Assembly (NCBI GenBank): GCA_009783975.1
Contig: WRCL01000011.1
Location: forward strand, 1 to 14,351
Reading direction: 5' to 3'
Length of the DNA stretch: 14,351 nucleotides
Source: Micrococcales bacterium
GTDB lineage: Bacteria > Actinomycetota > Actinomycetes > Actinomycetales > Cellulomonadaceae
Below the pieces are notes generated by a model. It was not told where the DNA came from. It worked only from the letters and a program-made list of their open reading frames with translations, and did no database searches. Positions 1 through 6,574 of the stretch are shown piece by piece. The translations under genes and the position numbers were made by a program. Within the stretch, counting starts at the first letter, position 1; each line of letters opens with the position of its first letter.

Positions 1-543
1 ACCCACGACCACGACGAGGCCTTCGCCGTCGCCGACCGTGTCGCGGTCATGGCTGACGGACGCGTCCTGGCCGTGGACACCCCCGAACGTCTGTGGCGCC
101 ACCCGGTCTCGCGCCAGGTCGCGAGCTTCCTCGGGTACGAGGCGTTCGTCGCACCTGATGTGCGTGGTGCCGCAGTGTTCGACGTGCCCGGTGACGGCGA
201 GCTGGCCGTGGCCCCCGGTGCGTTCGTCCTCGACCCCGACGGGCCGGTGCGCGGACAGGTCGTCCGCACGACGCACCGTCGTGGGCGGACCGAGGTCAAG
301 ATCGTCGTCGACGGTGTCGGTGAGGTCACCGCGTGGGCCGGACCGGGGACCCACGCCGCCGGGCAGGTGTGCCTGCGGGTGGACCACAGCGCAGTCGCCC
401 GTGTCAGGCATATGGGTGTAGTTCAGACATTTGACCCTGGCCCTGGGGGGGTAGGGGGCGTAGGGTCGCGTGTGAGGGTGAGGAGAAATGATGACGCTCG
501 ATCGACGCCGTATCCAGACGCTGGACCTCGCGGCCGACTCTGA
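1..543 (+). CDS. ABC transporter ATP-binding protein, C-terminal part (5' end outside window)
   Basis: The window opens inside the gene. The first residues read THDHDEAFAVADRVAVMADGR, which is the H-loop (switch histidine) and following strand of an ABC ATPase of the importer type. It is followed by a 'TPERLWRHPVSRQVASFLG' stretch typical of the MalK/FbpC/PotA-like group just before the TOBE domain. A short beta-rich TOBE-like segment covers about residues 55-135. The Walker A, Q-loop and signature motifs lie upstream and cannot be seen, so the substrate is unknown; iron, thiamine, polyamine or sugar importers all fit. The natural end of the domain is near base 410. The last 40 or so codons (Gly-rich, then Arg-rich) look like run-on into the next gene, which the frame overlaps by 56 bases. 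A different frame has a stop at 419-421, so a frameshift near the end is possible. Confidence 0.85.
   Translation, partial: THDHDEAFAVADRVAVMADGRVLAVDTPERLWRHPVSRQVASFLGYEAFVAPDVRGAAVFDVPGDGELAVAPGAFVLDPDGPVRGQVVRTTHRRGRTEVKIVVDGVGEVTAWAGPGTHAAGQVCLRVDHSAVARVRHMGVVQTFDPGPGGVGGVGSRVRVRRNDDARSTPYPDAGPRGRL
461..487 (+). promoter_or_regulatory. Possible -10 box and ribosome binding site before the SRPBCC gene
   Basis: TAGGGT (461-466) fits the actinobacterial TANNNT -10 pattern and would start transcription near 473-474. AGGAG at 481-485 is a good Shine-Dalgarno sequence. A TTGACC at 431-436 is 24 bases upstream of the -10 box, too far for a normal -35 element, so the promoter part is weak. The ribosome site sits only 2 bases from the ATG at 488 but 5 bases from the ATG at 491, so the second ATG may be the true start. 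Confidence 0.3.
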
Positions 544-1237
544 CACCGCCTGGGCGCACCTGCGCCGCCCCGAGCTGATCCGCCGGTGGTTCGGCTACGA
601 CCATGACGGTCTGGACGCCGAGATCGACCGGGTCTTCGGCGCCACGGCACGGACGCTCGCTGACGGGCTGCGCCGCGAGCTGGAGTGGTCCGACGGCACA
701 GCGGTGCTGCTGGCCCCGACGGCCGACTCGCACCGCACGACGATCACCGTCGAACGGCCCGGCCGCGACGTGCTGTCGAACTACGACGGGGTCCGCGACC
801 CGGTCGACGAACGCTGGGTCGCCGACGTGCACCAGCTGGAGTTCGCCCTGGCCGTCCACCCCGACACCGAACGGCGCACCTGGTCAGCCATCGGGCTGGA
901 CGCCGGGCCGCGCAAAGACCGGCTCCTGGACAGGGTCGGCCTGCACGGGGTCCACGGCCTGCCGGTGCACGGGCACACCGAGACGGTCCGTCCTGACGGT
1001 GTCCACGTCGGCGGACGTCTGGTCTACCGCACCGACCTGCAGTTCGGGCTGCGCCTGCACGGTGCGTCCGACGCGCTGCTCGTCGTCATGGAGCACCCGT
1101 CGGTCGCGCACGACAACAACGGACGTATCGACGCGGTGCTGTCGACCTACGGCCTGGACGACGAGCAGTTCGCCGCCGTGTGCGCCCGCTGGGACGCCTG
1201 GTGGGGTGTGCCGCGCCGCGCCGGCCAGGTCTCGTGA
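488..1237 (+). CDS. SRPBCC / AHSA1-like domain protein
   Basis: A 249-residue protein beginning MMTLDRRRIQTLDLAADSDTAW. The N-terminus (LDLAADSDTAWAHLRRPELIRRWFGYD) matches the opening strand, helix and 'W-F' pattern of the SRPBCC (START/Bet v1) fold as in the AHSA1 group: a beta strand, then a helix that ends where the ligand cavity begins. A second half (about residues 100-249) is less typical and ends in a C-terminal helix (DDEQFAAVCARWDAWWG). It is longer than a single SRPBCC domain (about 140-160 residues). No catalytic motif, signal peptide or membrane segment is visible, so a cytoplasmic lipid- or small-hydrophobe-binding role is only a family-level guess. The gene overlaps the end of the upstream ABC ATPase frame on the same strand, so the two may be cotranscribed. 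It converges on the EspC-like gene. Confidence 0.7.
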   Translation: MMTLDRRRIQTLDLAADSDTAWAHLRRPELIRRWFGYDHDGLDAEIDRVFGATARTLADGLRRELEWSDGTAVLLAPTADSHRTTITVERPGRDVLSNYDGVRDPVDERWVADVHQLEFALAVHPDTERRTWSAIGLDAGPRKDRLLDRVGLHGVHGLPVHGHTETVRPDGVHVGGRLVYRTDLQFGLRLHGASDALLVVMEHPSVAHDNNGRIDAVLSTYGLDDEQFAAVCARWDAWWGVPRRAGQVS

Positions 1238-1286
1238 CCGTCCCGGTCTGCTCAGCCCACGTCTGCTGCCGTTGGTCCAGGTCACG
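1233..1286. terminator. Inverted repeat spanning both convergent stop codons
   Basis: CGTGACC (1233-1239) and GGTCACG (1280-1286) are perfect 7-base inverted arms. Each arm contains the stop codon of one of the two converging genes (TGA 1235-1237 on plus; TGA on minus at 1284-1282). The 40-base loop is GC-rich and there is no T-run, so this is at best a weak two-way terminator. Confidence 0.25.
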
Positions 1287-1608
1287 TGATGTCGGCGTGA
1301 AGCCCACGTAGCGCGTCCAGCGCCTGCTGCTCAAGGTCGGTCGTCTGGCGCGCCCACGCCCGCGCCCGCTGCCCGGTCCACTCGACCATCGCCGCCGCTG
1401 CGGTGAGCGTGGCCCGCACAGCTGCTGTCGCGTCCTGGGTCGGGGCGAGCACGAACGAGCACACCGGACCAAGCGCACCAGGTTCCAGCGGTGAGCAGCC
1501 GGTCGTGTCCGCCGCCGCACGCACGTCGTCGCTCACCTGCTCCACACGTGTGGCATGCCCGATGAGCACATCAGCGTCAACGGCGATCCGGTCTGCCACG
1601 GCGACCAC
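1282..1608 (-). CDS. Small EspC-like (type VII secretion-associated, DUF2580) protein
   Basis: Read from the GTG at 1608 this is a 108-residue, mostly alpha-helical, Ala-rich protein (DRIAVDADVLIGHATRVEQV ... GALGPVCSFVLAPTQDATAA ... MVEWTGQRARAWARQTTDLE). The layout matches the EspC / T7SS-target family: an N-terminal helix after 'I-V-D', a Gly-x-x-Cys turn near residue 47-50, then a long helix with regularly spaced Ala and a final YE/LE-like helix. The start is chosen because AGGAGG lies 5 bases upstream of this GTG; another GTG nine bases on is less well placed. Family members are secreted by or associated with ESX machines, but no ESX gene is visible here, so it is an orphan in this window. 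It lies 82 bases downstream of sbcC on the same strand. Family assignment is by pattern only. Confidence 0.6.
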   Translation of the reverse strand: MVAVADRIAVDADVLIGHATRVEQVSDDVRAAADTTGCSPLEPGALGPVCSFVLAPTQDATAAVRATLTAAAAMVEWTGQRARAWARQTTDLEQQALDALRGLHADIT

Positions 1609-1641
1609 CTGCCCCTCCTGTGCCCGCCACCGAAACGAACA

Positions 1642-1680
1642 CCCGTGACCACCACTGTAGTGGACGGGCACCGGTGGTGG
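1642..1680 (-). repeat. Overlapping inverted repeats between sbcC and the EspC-like gene
   Basis: CCACT-GT-AGTGG (1652-1663) is a short perfect hairpin. It is flanked by CCCGT (1642-1646) and ACGGG (1664-1668), which would extend the stem across a 5-base bulge. A competing pair is CCACCAC (1649-1655) with GTGGTGG (1674-1680). On the minus strand TACAGT (1660-1655) could be a -10 box about 40 bases before the GTG at 1608. The site could be the sbcDC terminator, an operator for the EspC-like gene, or both. No T-run follows. Confidence 0.3.
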
Positions 1681-1690
1681 GGACGGTTCG

Positions 1691-4600
1691 TCAGCCCACG
1701 ACGCGCAACGTGCTTGGGCCTTCGGCGGTGATGCGGACCTCGATGCGGTCGGCGATCGCTTGTTTGAGGGTCTCCACGTGGGACACGACGGCGACGGTGC
1801 GTCCCCCGGCGCGCAGGCGCCCCAGCTCGGTGAGCACCTGGTCCAAGACGTGCTCGTCGAGGGAACCAAAACCCTCGTCGACGAACAACGTGCCCAAGGC
1901 GATGCCGCCGGCTTCGGCGCTGACGACGTCGGCCAGGCCCAGGGCCAGGCACAACGACACGTAGAACGCCTCGCCGCCTGACAAGGTGCGTGGGTCGCGT
2001 TCGGTGCCCGTCCAGTGGTCGACGACGCGCATGGCAAGGCCTGTGGTCCGCGCCGAGACGTCTTCTTTGACCTGGGAGGGGACCAGGGCGTACCGGCCGT
2101 CCGACATGGTCGTCAACCGGTCGTTCGCGGCGGCTGTGACATCGGCGAACCGGCGCTGCAGGACGTAGGTGGCCAACGACAGGTGCCGGGCGTTGTCCGC
2201 GCCCTGCCCTGAGACCAGGCCGGCCATACGCACCACCGGAGCGTTGGCCGCGACCGTGTCGGCCAGGGTGTTGGCCGCGACGAGCACCTGCTCACCTGCG
2301 GTCGTGACATCAGCGTGGACCTGCGCGGCCACAGCGGCGCGAGCCTCAGCCGCCTCGGCGTCGGCGCGGGCCGCGGCGGCACGGGCCCGGGCTGTGTCGG
2401 TGAGCACCTGCTGTGCCTGCGCAGTGACATCCTCGGGCAGGTCGCCAAGCCCGGCGAGGGCGTCGGCGACGTGGCACCGGGCTGCCTCATGGTCGACGAC
2501 CGCCTGTTCGAGCCCGGCAAGGTCGTCGTCCGTCAACACCGCGGCGCGTGCGTCGCCAGCGCAGCCCAGCCCCCGCGCGGTCAGCGCATGGGCCAACGCG
2601 GCCTCGCACCCGGCTGCGTGAGACCACGCCCCGGCAAGGTGACGCAGGGCGTCGACCAGCCGCGCCGTGGCACTGACCGTCAGCGCCGCAGCGTCCTGGC
2701 GTGCGGCGACGCTGCGGTGCTCACCGCGTGCGGCGGCGACGGTCGCCTCGTCGCGGGCCAAGCGGTCCGCGGCGACCTCCCAGGCGCGGGCCAGGTCCGT
2801 GCACCTGGTGGCCAGCACCTGGCGTTGGTCGTCCAGGGCGTGGGTCGCGGTGTCGAACTCGACGAGCGCAGCCTGCCCGGCAGTGACCTGCGCGGCGGCC
2901 TGCCGGCACGCGTCGAGGACGACCTGGGCACATGTGAGGGCGTCGTCGGCGCCAGAAGGGGTCTGGTCGCCGACGGTGGCGGCGATGGCGGTCACACGTT
3001 CGTCGGCGCGTGCGGCGGCTTCGGCCAGCTCGGCCACGTCGCGTTCACGGTCCCGGCGGGCCGCTTCGGCCTGGTCCACCGTCGCAGCGTCGACATGGTC
3101 GGTCGCCAGGGCCGCGGGGGCAGGGTGCTCGGTGCTGCCGCACACCGGGCACGGTGCGGCCTCGACGAGCCCGGCGGCGAGCTCTCCTGCGAGCCCGGCG
3201 ATCCGGGCGCGGCGCAACGCTGCCTCGGCGTCGACGGCCCGGGCGGCGTCGTGGCGTGCGCTGACCAGCACCTGACGTGCGCCGGCGAGCGTCGTGCGCG
3301 CCGACGCCAGGTCGTCCAGGGCGGTGACCAGCGCGTGCGCCTGGGTCACAGCACGCTCGGCGGCGTCGGTCCGCGCCGCAGCGACCTGGGCCTGCGCGAC
3401 CTGTGCAGCCAGCTGCGCCCGGGCGGGGGGCCGGGCCGCGAGCTGGTCGTCGACGACCCGCAGCGCCGCCGTGACCTGCGTGGCCTCGTCGGCGAGCGCG
3501 GTGGCCGCAACGGTCGCGTCGTGCAGCCCCGCCTCGGTGCGCACCGGCGCGTCCAACGCCGCGACCTGCCCAACAGCCTCGGTGTGGACGACCGCGAGCC
3601 GTTCGACCACGTGGTGGACAACACCAGCCGGGTCGGTGCCGGCACCCCAGCGGTCGGCCCTGGTGTGCCCGTGCTCGACAACCTCGCGCAGGGACACGCT
3701 GGTGAGCGCGGCGTGCTCGTCGCCGGGGCCTGGCTGAGCCATGGCGAACGGGTCGTCGCTCTGGTCGCCGCGTCCTGCCTGCACCGACGTGCTGGTGCGG
3801 GCCGAGCCCTGCTCGTCGCCGACGCCCAGGACCGCACAGCCCGGGCCGGGACGTGCGACGGCGACCCCGGCGAGCACGTGCCACGACACAGCGTCGAGCG
3901 GCGCGAGCGTGGCGAGCACGTGCCGCGGGGCAGCGTCGTGGGCGGCCAGCGCGGTGCTGGTCGCGCTGGCGACCGTGCCCGCGGCGGCGTCGGCCTGGGC
4001 GAGCAGCGGGGCGACCTCCCGGGCGGCCCGCGCTGTGGCGAGCTGGGCGACGCGCCGGTCGTGGGCGTCGCCGTCGGCTGCCAGCGCGGCGGCACGGGTG
4101 GCGAGCCGGTCACGTTCGGCCAGGCGCGCCCCGAGGCGTTCGTGGTCGCCAAGCTCGGCTGCCGCCTGGTCCGCGGCGCCACGGGCCTGCTCGGCGTGGG
4201 TGCGGGTGGTCGATGCAGCGGCCGCACAGGTGGTCCGCAGCGGTTCGACAAGGCTGTGCACACCGCTGACCAGGTCTGATGCGTCACGTAGCCCGGTGGG
4301 CACGAGGTCGGCGACGGCTGGGCCCAGTGTGTCGTCAGCCACACGTGCGCAGCCGACAAGCCGGGCTGTGGCTTCCAGCAGGTCGGCGCGGGCTGCGGCC
4401 ACAGCCCGGTCACCGGTGCGCCGCATCTCGGCGAGCCGTTCAGCCAGCCGTTCGTACACCTGCGTGCCGAAGATCCGTTGCAGCAGCACCCGTCGGTCTT
4501 CAGGGCGCGCCCGCAGGAACCGTGCGAACTCACCTTGTGGCAGCACGACGGTCTGGACGAACTGGGTGCGGTCAAGCCCGACAAGCCCAGCGACCCGGTG

Positions 4601-5116
4601 CCCGACCTCGTCGATCCGCGTCGCGAGCGGTTCGCCGATGCGGTCGAGCACGTCGAGGTGGTCTTCGGTGCCAGTGCCGGCGGGGCAGGCCCCGGCCAGC
4701 GCCGGGGTGCCAGGTGCGGTCGCGCCCTGGGCGACGAGGTCTGCCCAGTGCGCCGGCAGGCGCCACAGCCGGGCTGTGGCCTGGGCGGTCGTCGTGCCTG
4801 GGCCGCGGCGTCGCGGCCGGGTGTAGGTGGGGGTGCGACGGACCCGGAACACCCCTGCGCTGACCTCGAAGACGAGGTCGACGAACGTCTCGTCGCCCGG
4901 GTCGGCGAACGCTGAGCGCAGACGGTCGTCGGACGCCGCGTCGGAGGCGACCTTGCCGTACAGGCCGAAGACGATCGCGTCGATGAGCGTCGACTTGCCC
5001 GCCCCCGTCGGGCCTTCGAGCAAGAACAGCCCGTCGGCCCCGAGCTCTGCGACGTCGACGGTGTGGCGCCCAGCGAACGGCCCCAGGGCCGCGATCGTCA
5101 TCGAGTGCAGCTGCAC
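1691..5116 (-). CDS. sbcC: Exonuclease subunit SbcC (Rad50-like SMC ATPase)
   Basis: A 1141-residue SMC-family ATPase that with SbcD forms the MR-type nuclease, which opens DNA hairpins and trims protein-blocked ends. Walker A is GPTGAGKST (residues 35-43), the Q-loop is VVLPQGEF (Q194), the signature is LSGGE (1045-1049) and Walker B is LFVDEGFGSLD (D1080, E1081); a switch His follows in VAVVSHVETL. The zinc-hook CPVC (C656, C659) sits in the middle, flanked by long Ala/Arg/Glu/Asp-rich stretches that should form the antiparallel coiled coil. The GTG at 5116 is chosen because GAGGAGGG lies just upstream and the protein then begins with the family's usual 'LHSMTIAALGPFAG'; the open frame runs 96 codons further but into sbcD. 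The gap to the sbcD stop is 10 bases. Odd point: about residues 425-500 are Gly/Pro/Asp-rich and do not look like coiled coil. Length is slightly above the usual 1000-1050. Confidence 0.96.
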   Translation of the reverse strand: MQLHSMTIAALGPFAGRHTVDVAELGADGLFLLEGPTGAGKSTLIDAIVFGLYGKVASDAASDDRLRSAFADPGDETFVDLVFEVSAGVFRVRRTPTYTRPRRRGPGTTTAQATARLWRLPAHWADLVAQGATAPGTPALAGACPAGTGTEDHLDVLDRIGEPLATRIDEVGHRVAGLVGLDRTQFVQTVVLPQGEFARFLRARPEDRRVLLQRIFGTQVYERLAERLAEMRRTGDRAVAAARADLLEATARLVGCARVADDTLGPAVADLVPTGLRDASDLVSGVHSLVEPLRTTCAAAASTTRTHAEQARGAADQAAAELGDHERLGARLAERDRLATRAAALAADGDAHDRRVAQLATARAAREVAPLLAQADAAAGTVASATSTALAAHDAAPRHVLATLAPLDAVSWHVLAGVAVARPGPGCAVLGVGDEQGSARTSTSVQAGRGDQSDDPFAMAQPGPGDEHAALTSVSLREVVEHGHTRADRWGAGTDPAGVVHHVVERLAVVHTEAVGQVAALDAPVRTEAGLHDATVAATALADEATQVTAALRVVDDQLAARPPARAQLAAQVAQAQVAAARTDAAERAVTQAHALVTALDDLASARTTLAGARQVLVSARHDAARAVDAEAALRRARIAGLAGELAAGLVEAAPCPVCGSTEHPAPAALATDHVDAATVDQAEAARRDRERDVAELAEAAARADERVTAIAATVGDQTPSGADDALTCAQVVLDACRQAAAQVTAGQAALVEFDTATHALDDQRQVLATRCTDLARAWEVAADRLARDEATVAAARGEHRSVAARQDAAALTVSATARLVDALRHLAGAWSHAAGCEAALAHALTARGLGCAGDARAAVLTDDDLAGLEQAVVDHEAARCHVADALAGLGDLPEDVTAQAQQVLTDTARARAAAARADAEAAEARAAVAAQVHADVTTAGEQVLVAANTLADTVAANAPVVRMAGLVSGQGADNARHLSLATYVLQRRFADVTAAANDRLTTMSDGRYALVPSQVKEDVSARTTGLAMRVVDHWTGTERDPRTLSGGEAFYVSLCLALGLADVVSAEAGGIALGTLFVDEGFGSLDEHVLDQVLTELGRLRAGGRTVAVVSHVETLKQAIADRIEVRITAEGPSTLRVVG

Positions 5117-5126
5117 GGGGCCCTCC

Positions 5127-6290
5127 TCACACCGTTGCCGCGGTGGCGAGGACGTCTTCGTACGCGCATGTGAGCACCGCAAGCTCGGCGTCGCTCGGGC
5201 CGCTGCCAGTGACGTGGGCGACGAAGTCGCCGGCGACGACCAACGGGTCGGCGCCGGGCCGGTCAGCGGCGGGGACCGCCGAGCGGATGGAGCACGACGC
5301 GGCCTGCTCGTCGGCCTGCGGTTCGTGCTGCACGACGAGCAGGTGCGCGAACCGGCGCCGCAACCGCGCGACGAGGTCTGGTGGCCGTGCCGGGTCGGTG
5401 ACACGGACCTTGAGCCAGTCGTCGACGAACGGTTCGCCGTCGGCGCCGAGCAGGTCCGCCAGACGTCCGGTCACCTGGGACATCCGCCGCGGGACCGGGG
5501 TGGGCACGAGGCTCGTGCGCACAGCACCGGCGTCAAGCTCGACGAGCACCGACGACTTCGGTTCGGTCTCGGCGAACGAGTACGCCAGCGGCGACCCCGA
5601 GTACCGGGCGACGGTCGGGCCAGGCACGACGACCTGCTGTGGCGAGTGCAGGTGCCCGAGCGCGACATAGTCGACCCCGGCGAACACCTGCCCCGGGACA
5701 GCGTCAGTGCCCCCGACCTGGATATCGCGTTCAGAGTCCGACAGGTGGGCGCCAACAACACAGGCGTGCGCGACGACGACCGACCGCACCGGTCCGCGCT
5801 GTGCCAGGTCAGCGCGCACCCGGTCCATCGCCGCGCCGAGCACCGCCTCGTGCGACCGTTCTGGCATCTGCCCGTCGTCGTCGACCAGCTGGTGCCGCGC
5901 CGTCGTCGGGTCCAGGTACGGCACGGCGTACACCGCCACATCGTCGACGACCACCGGTTCGCCCACCCGCGCGACGGCAGTGCGCACCCGCACCCGATCG
6001 CGCATCACCGCCGCGCCGAACCCCAGCCGTGTCGCCGAGTCGTGGTTGCCCGAGGTGATGACGACGGTCGTCCGCCCAGCCAGCCGCGCCAGCAGGTCCG
6101 ACAGCAGCTCGACGGCCTCGACCGGCGGGATCGCCCGGTCGTACACGTCGCCGGCGACGACGACGACATCCACGTCCTGCTCACGCACGACCTGGACCAG
6201 GTGGTCGGCGAACGCCGCCTGGTGCTCCAGCAGGTCCACCTTGTGCAGCATGCGCCCCAGGTGCCAGTCCGAGGTGTGCAGCAGCCGCAT
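5127..6290 (-). CDS. sbcD: Exonuclease subunit SbcD (Mre11-like metallophosphatase)
   Basis: A 387-residue nuclease subunit of the SbcCD complex. All metal-binding motifs of the calcineurin-like phosphoesterase fold are in order: SDWHLGR (D8, H10), GDVYDR (D48), GNHD (81-84), VVVAHA (H175) and GHLH (H213, H215), followed by the C-terminal SbcD capping domain. The open frame begins 13 codons earlier, but the ATG at 6290 gives the family's standard start (MRLLHTSDWHLG) and is preceded by TACCGT seven bases upstream, so this mRNA is probably leaderless. The gene precedes sbcC by 10 bases in one operon and is divergent from the TIR fusion gene. No key residue is missing. Confidence 0.96.
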   Translation of the reverse strand: MRLLHTSDWHLGRMLHKVDLLEHQAAFADHLVQVVREQDVDVVVVAGDVYDRAIPPVEAVELLSDLLARLAGRTTVVITSGNHDSATRLGFGAAVMRDRVRVRTAVARVGEPVVVDDVAVYAVPYLDPTTARHQLVDDDGQMPERSHEAVLGAAMDRVRADLAQRGPVRSVVVAHACVVGAHLSDSERDIQVGGTDAVPGQVFAGVDYVALGHLHSPQQVVVPGPTVARYSGSPLAYSFAETEPKSSVLVELDAGAVRTSLVPTPVPRRMSQVTGRLADLLGADGEPFVDDWLKVRVTDPARPPDLVARLRRRFAHLLVVQHEPQADEQAASCSIRSAVPAADRPGADPLVVAGDFVAHVTGSGPSDAELAVLTCAYEDVLATAATV

Positions 6291-6303
6291 GCCCCTGACG
6301 GTA
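6291..6303 (-). promoter_or_regulatory. Leaderless -10 element of sbcDC
   Basis: On the minus strand TACCGT (6303-6298) is followed by exactly seven bases and then the sbcD ATG at 6290. TANNNT-N7-start is the arrangement of leaderless actinobacterial genes, where the transcript begins at the start codon. No clear -35 is seen. Only a poor AGGGG abuts the ATG, which supports leaderless initiation. Confidence 0.45.
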
Positions 6304-6506
6304 CGGCCACCCACCCACACCCCGTCCACGACACCCCGCCCAACCCCCGCAGGCTGCCGCCCCTGCCCACGGTGTGGGACGCGTCAGCCTGGCTCCACCG
6401 ATTGTGCGCCGGCTGCGCCTCACCTGGCCGGCGCACAGCGGCGTTGTCGCTGCTTGACGGCCGGGGCCCCAGCCTCAGTCTCGACGTCGACACGAGCCGA
6501 CAATAT

Positions 6507-6574
6507 CATGCATCATGTAGGAAATTCCCTGCATCGGATGCATGAAATTACATGCATCATGTAGGATAATGTGT
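6507..6574 (+). promoter_or_regulatory. AT-rich operator-like repeat array upstream of the TIR fusion gene
   Basis: A sharply AT-rich island in otherwise very GC-rich DNA. A 16-base direct repeat, CATGCATCATGTAGGA, occurs at 6507-6522 and 6551-6566, 44 bases apart (about four helical turns). Between and across the copies are nested palindromes: TGCATC-G-GATGCA (6530-6542), GATGCATG-AAATTA-CATGCATC (6537-6558, 8-base perfect arms) and TACAT-GCATC-ATGTA (6549-6563). ATGCAT occurs three times. The second copy overlaps the predicted -10 box, so a protein bound here would block transcription; this is the layout of an autoregulated operator. The binding protein is unknown. No similar repeats were seen elsewhere in the window. 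Confidence 0.6.
6562..6574 (+). promoter_or_regulatory. -10 element and leaderless start of the TIR fusion gene
   Basis: TAGGAT (6562-6567) is followed by seven bases and then ATG at 6575, the same spacing as at sbcD. GATAAT (6565-6570) is an alternative -10. AGGA at 6563-6566 lies 8 bases before the ATG and could serve as a ribosome site if transcription begins further upstream, so leaderless and leadered modes cannot be separated from sequence alone. Confidence 0.45.

Noticed and set aside
2315..4279. Long 654-residue open frame on the plus strand inside sbcC
   Set aside because: It is antisense to a gene with complete SMC motifs; the Gly/Arg/Val-rich translation has no family features and is a by-product of GC-rich codon bias.
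4827..6545. 572-residue plus-strand open frame across the sbcD region
   Set aside because: Antisense shadow of sbcD and the start of sbcC; His/Arg/Asp-rich with no recognisable domain.
6542..6574. Upstream ATG (6542) as start of the TIR fusion gene
   Set aside because: The extra 11 residues would be encoded by the operator-like repeats, there is no ribosome site before it, and the predicted -10 box lies downstream of it.
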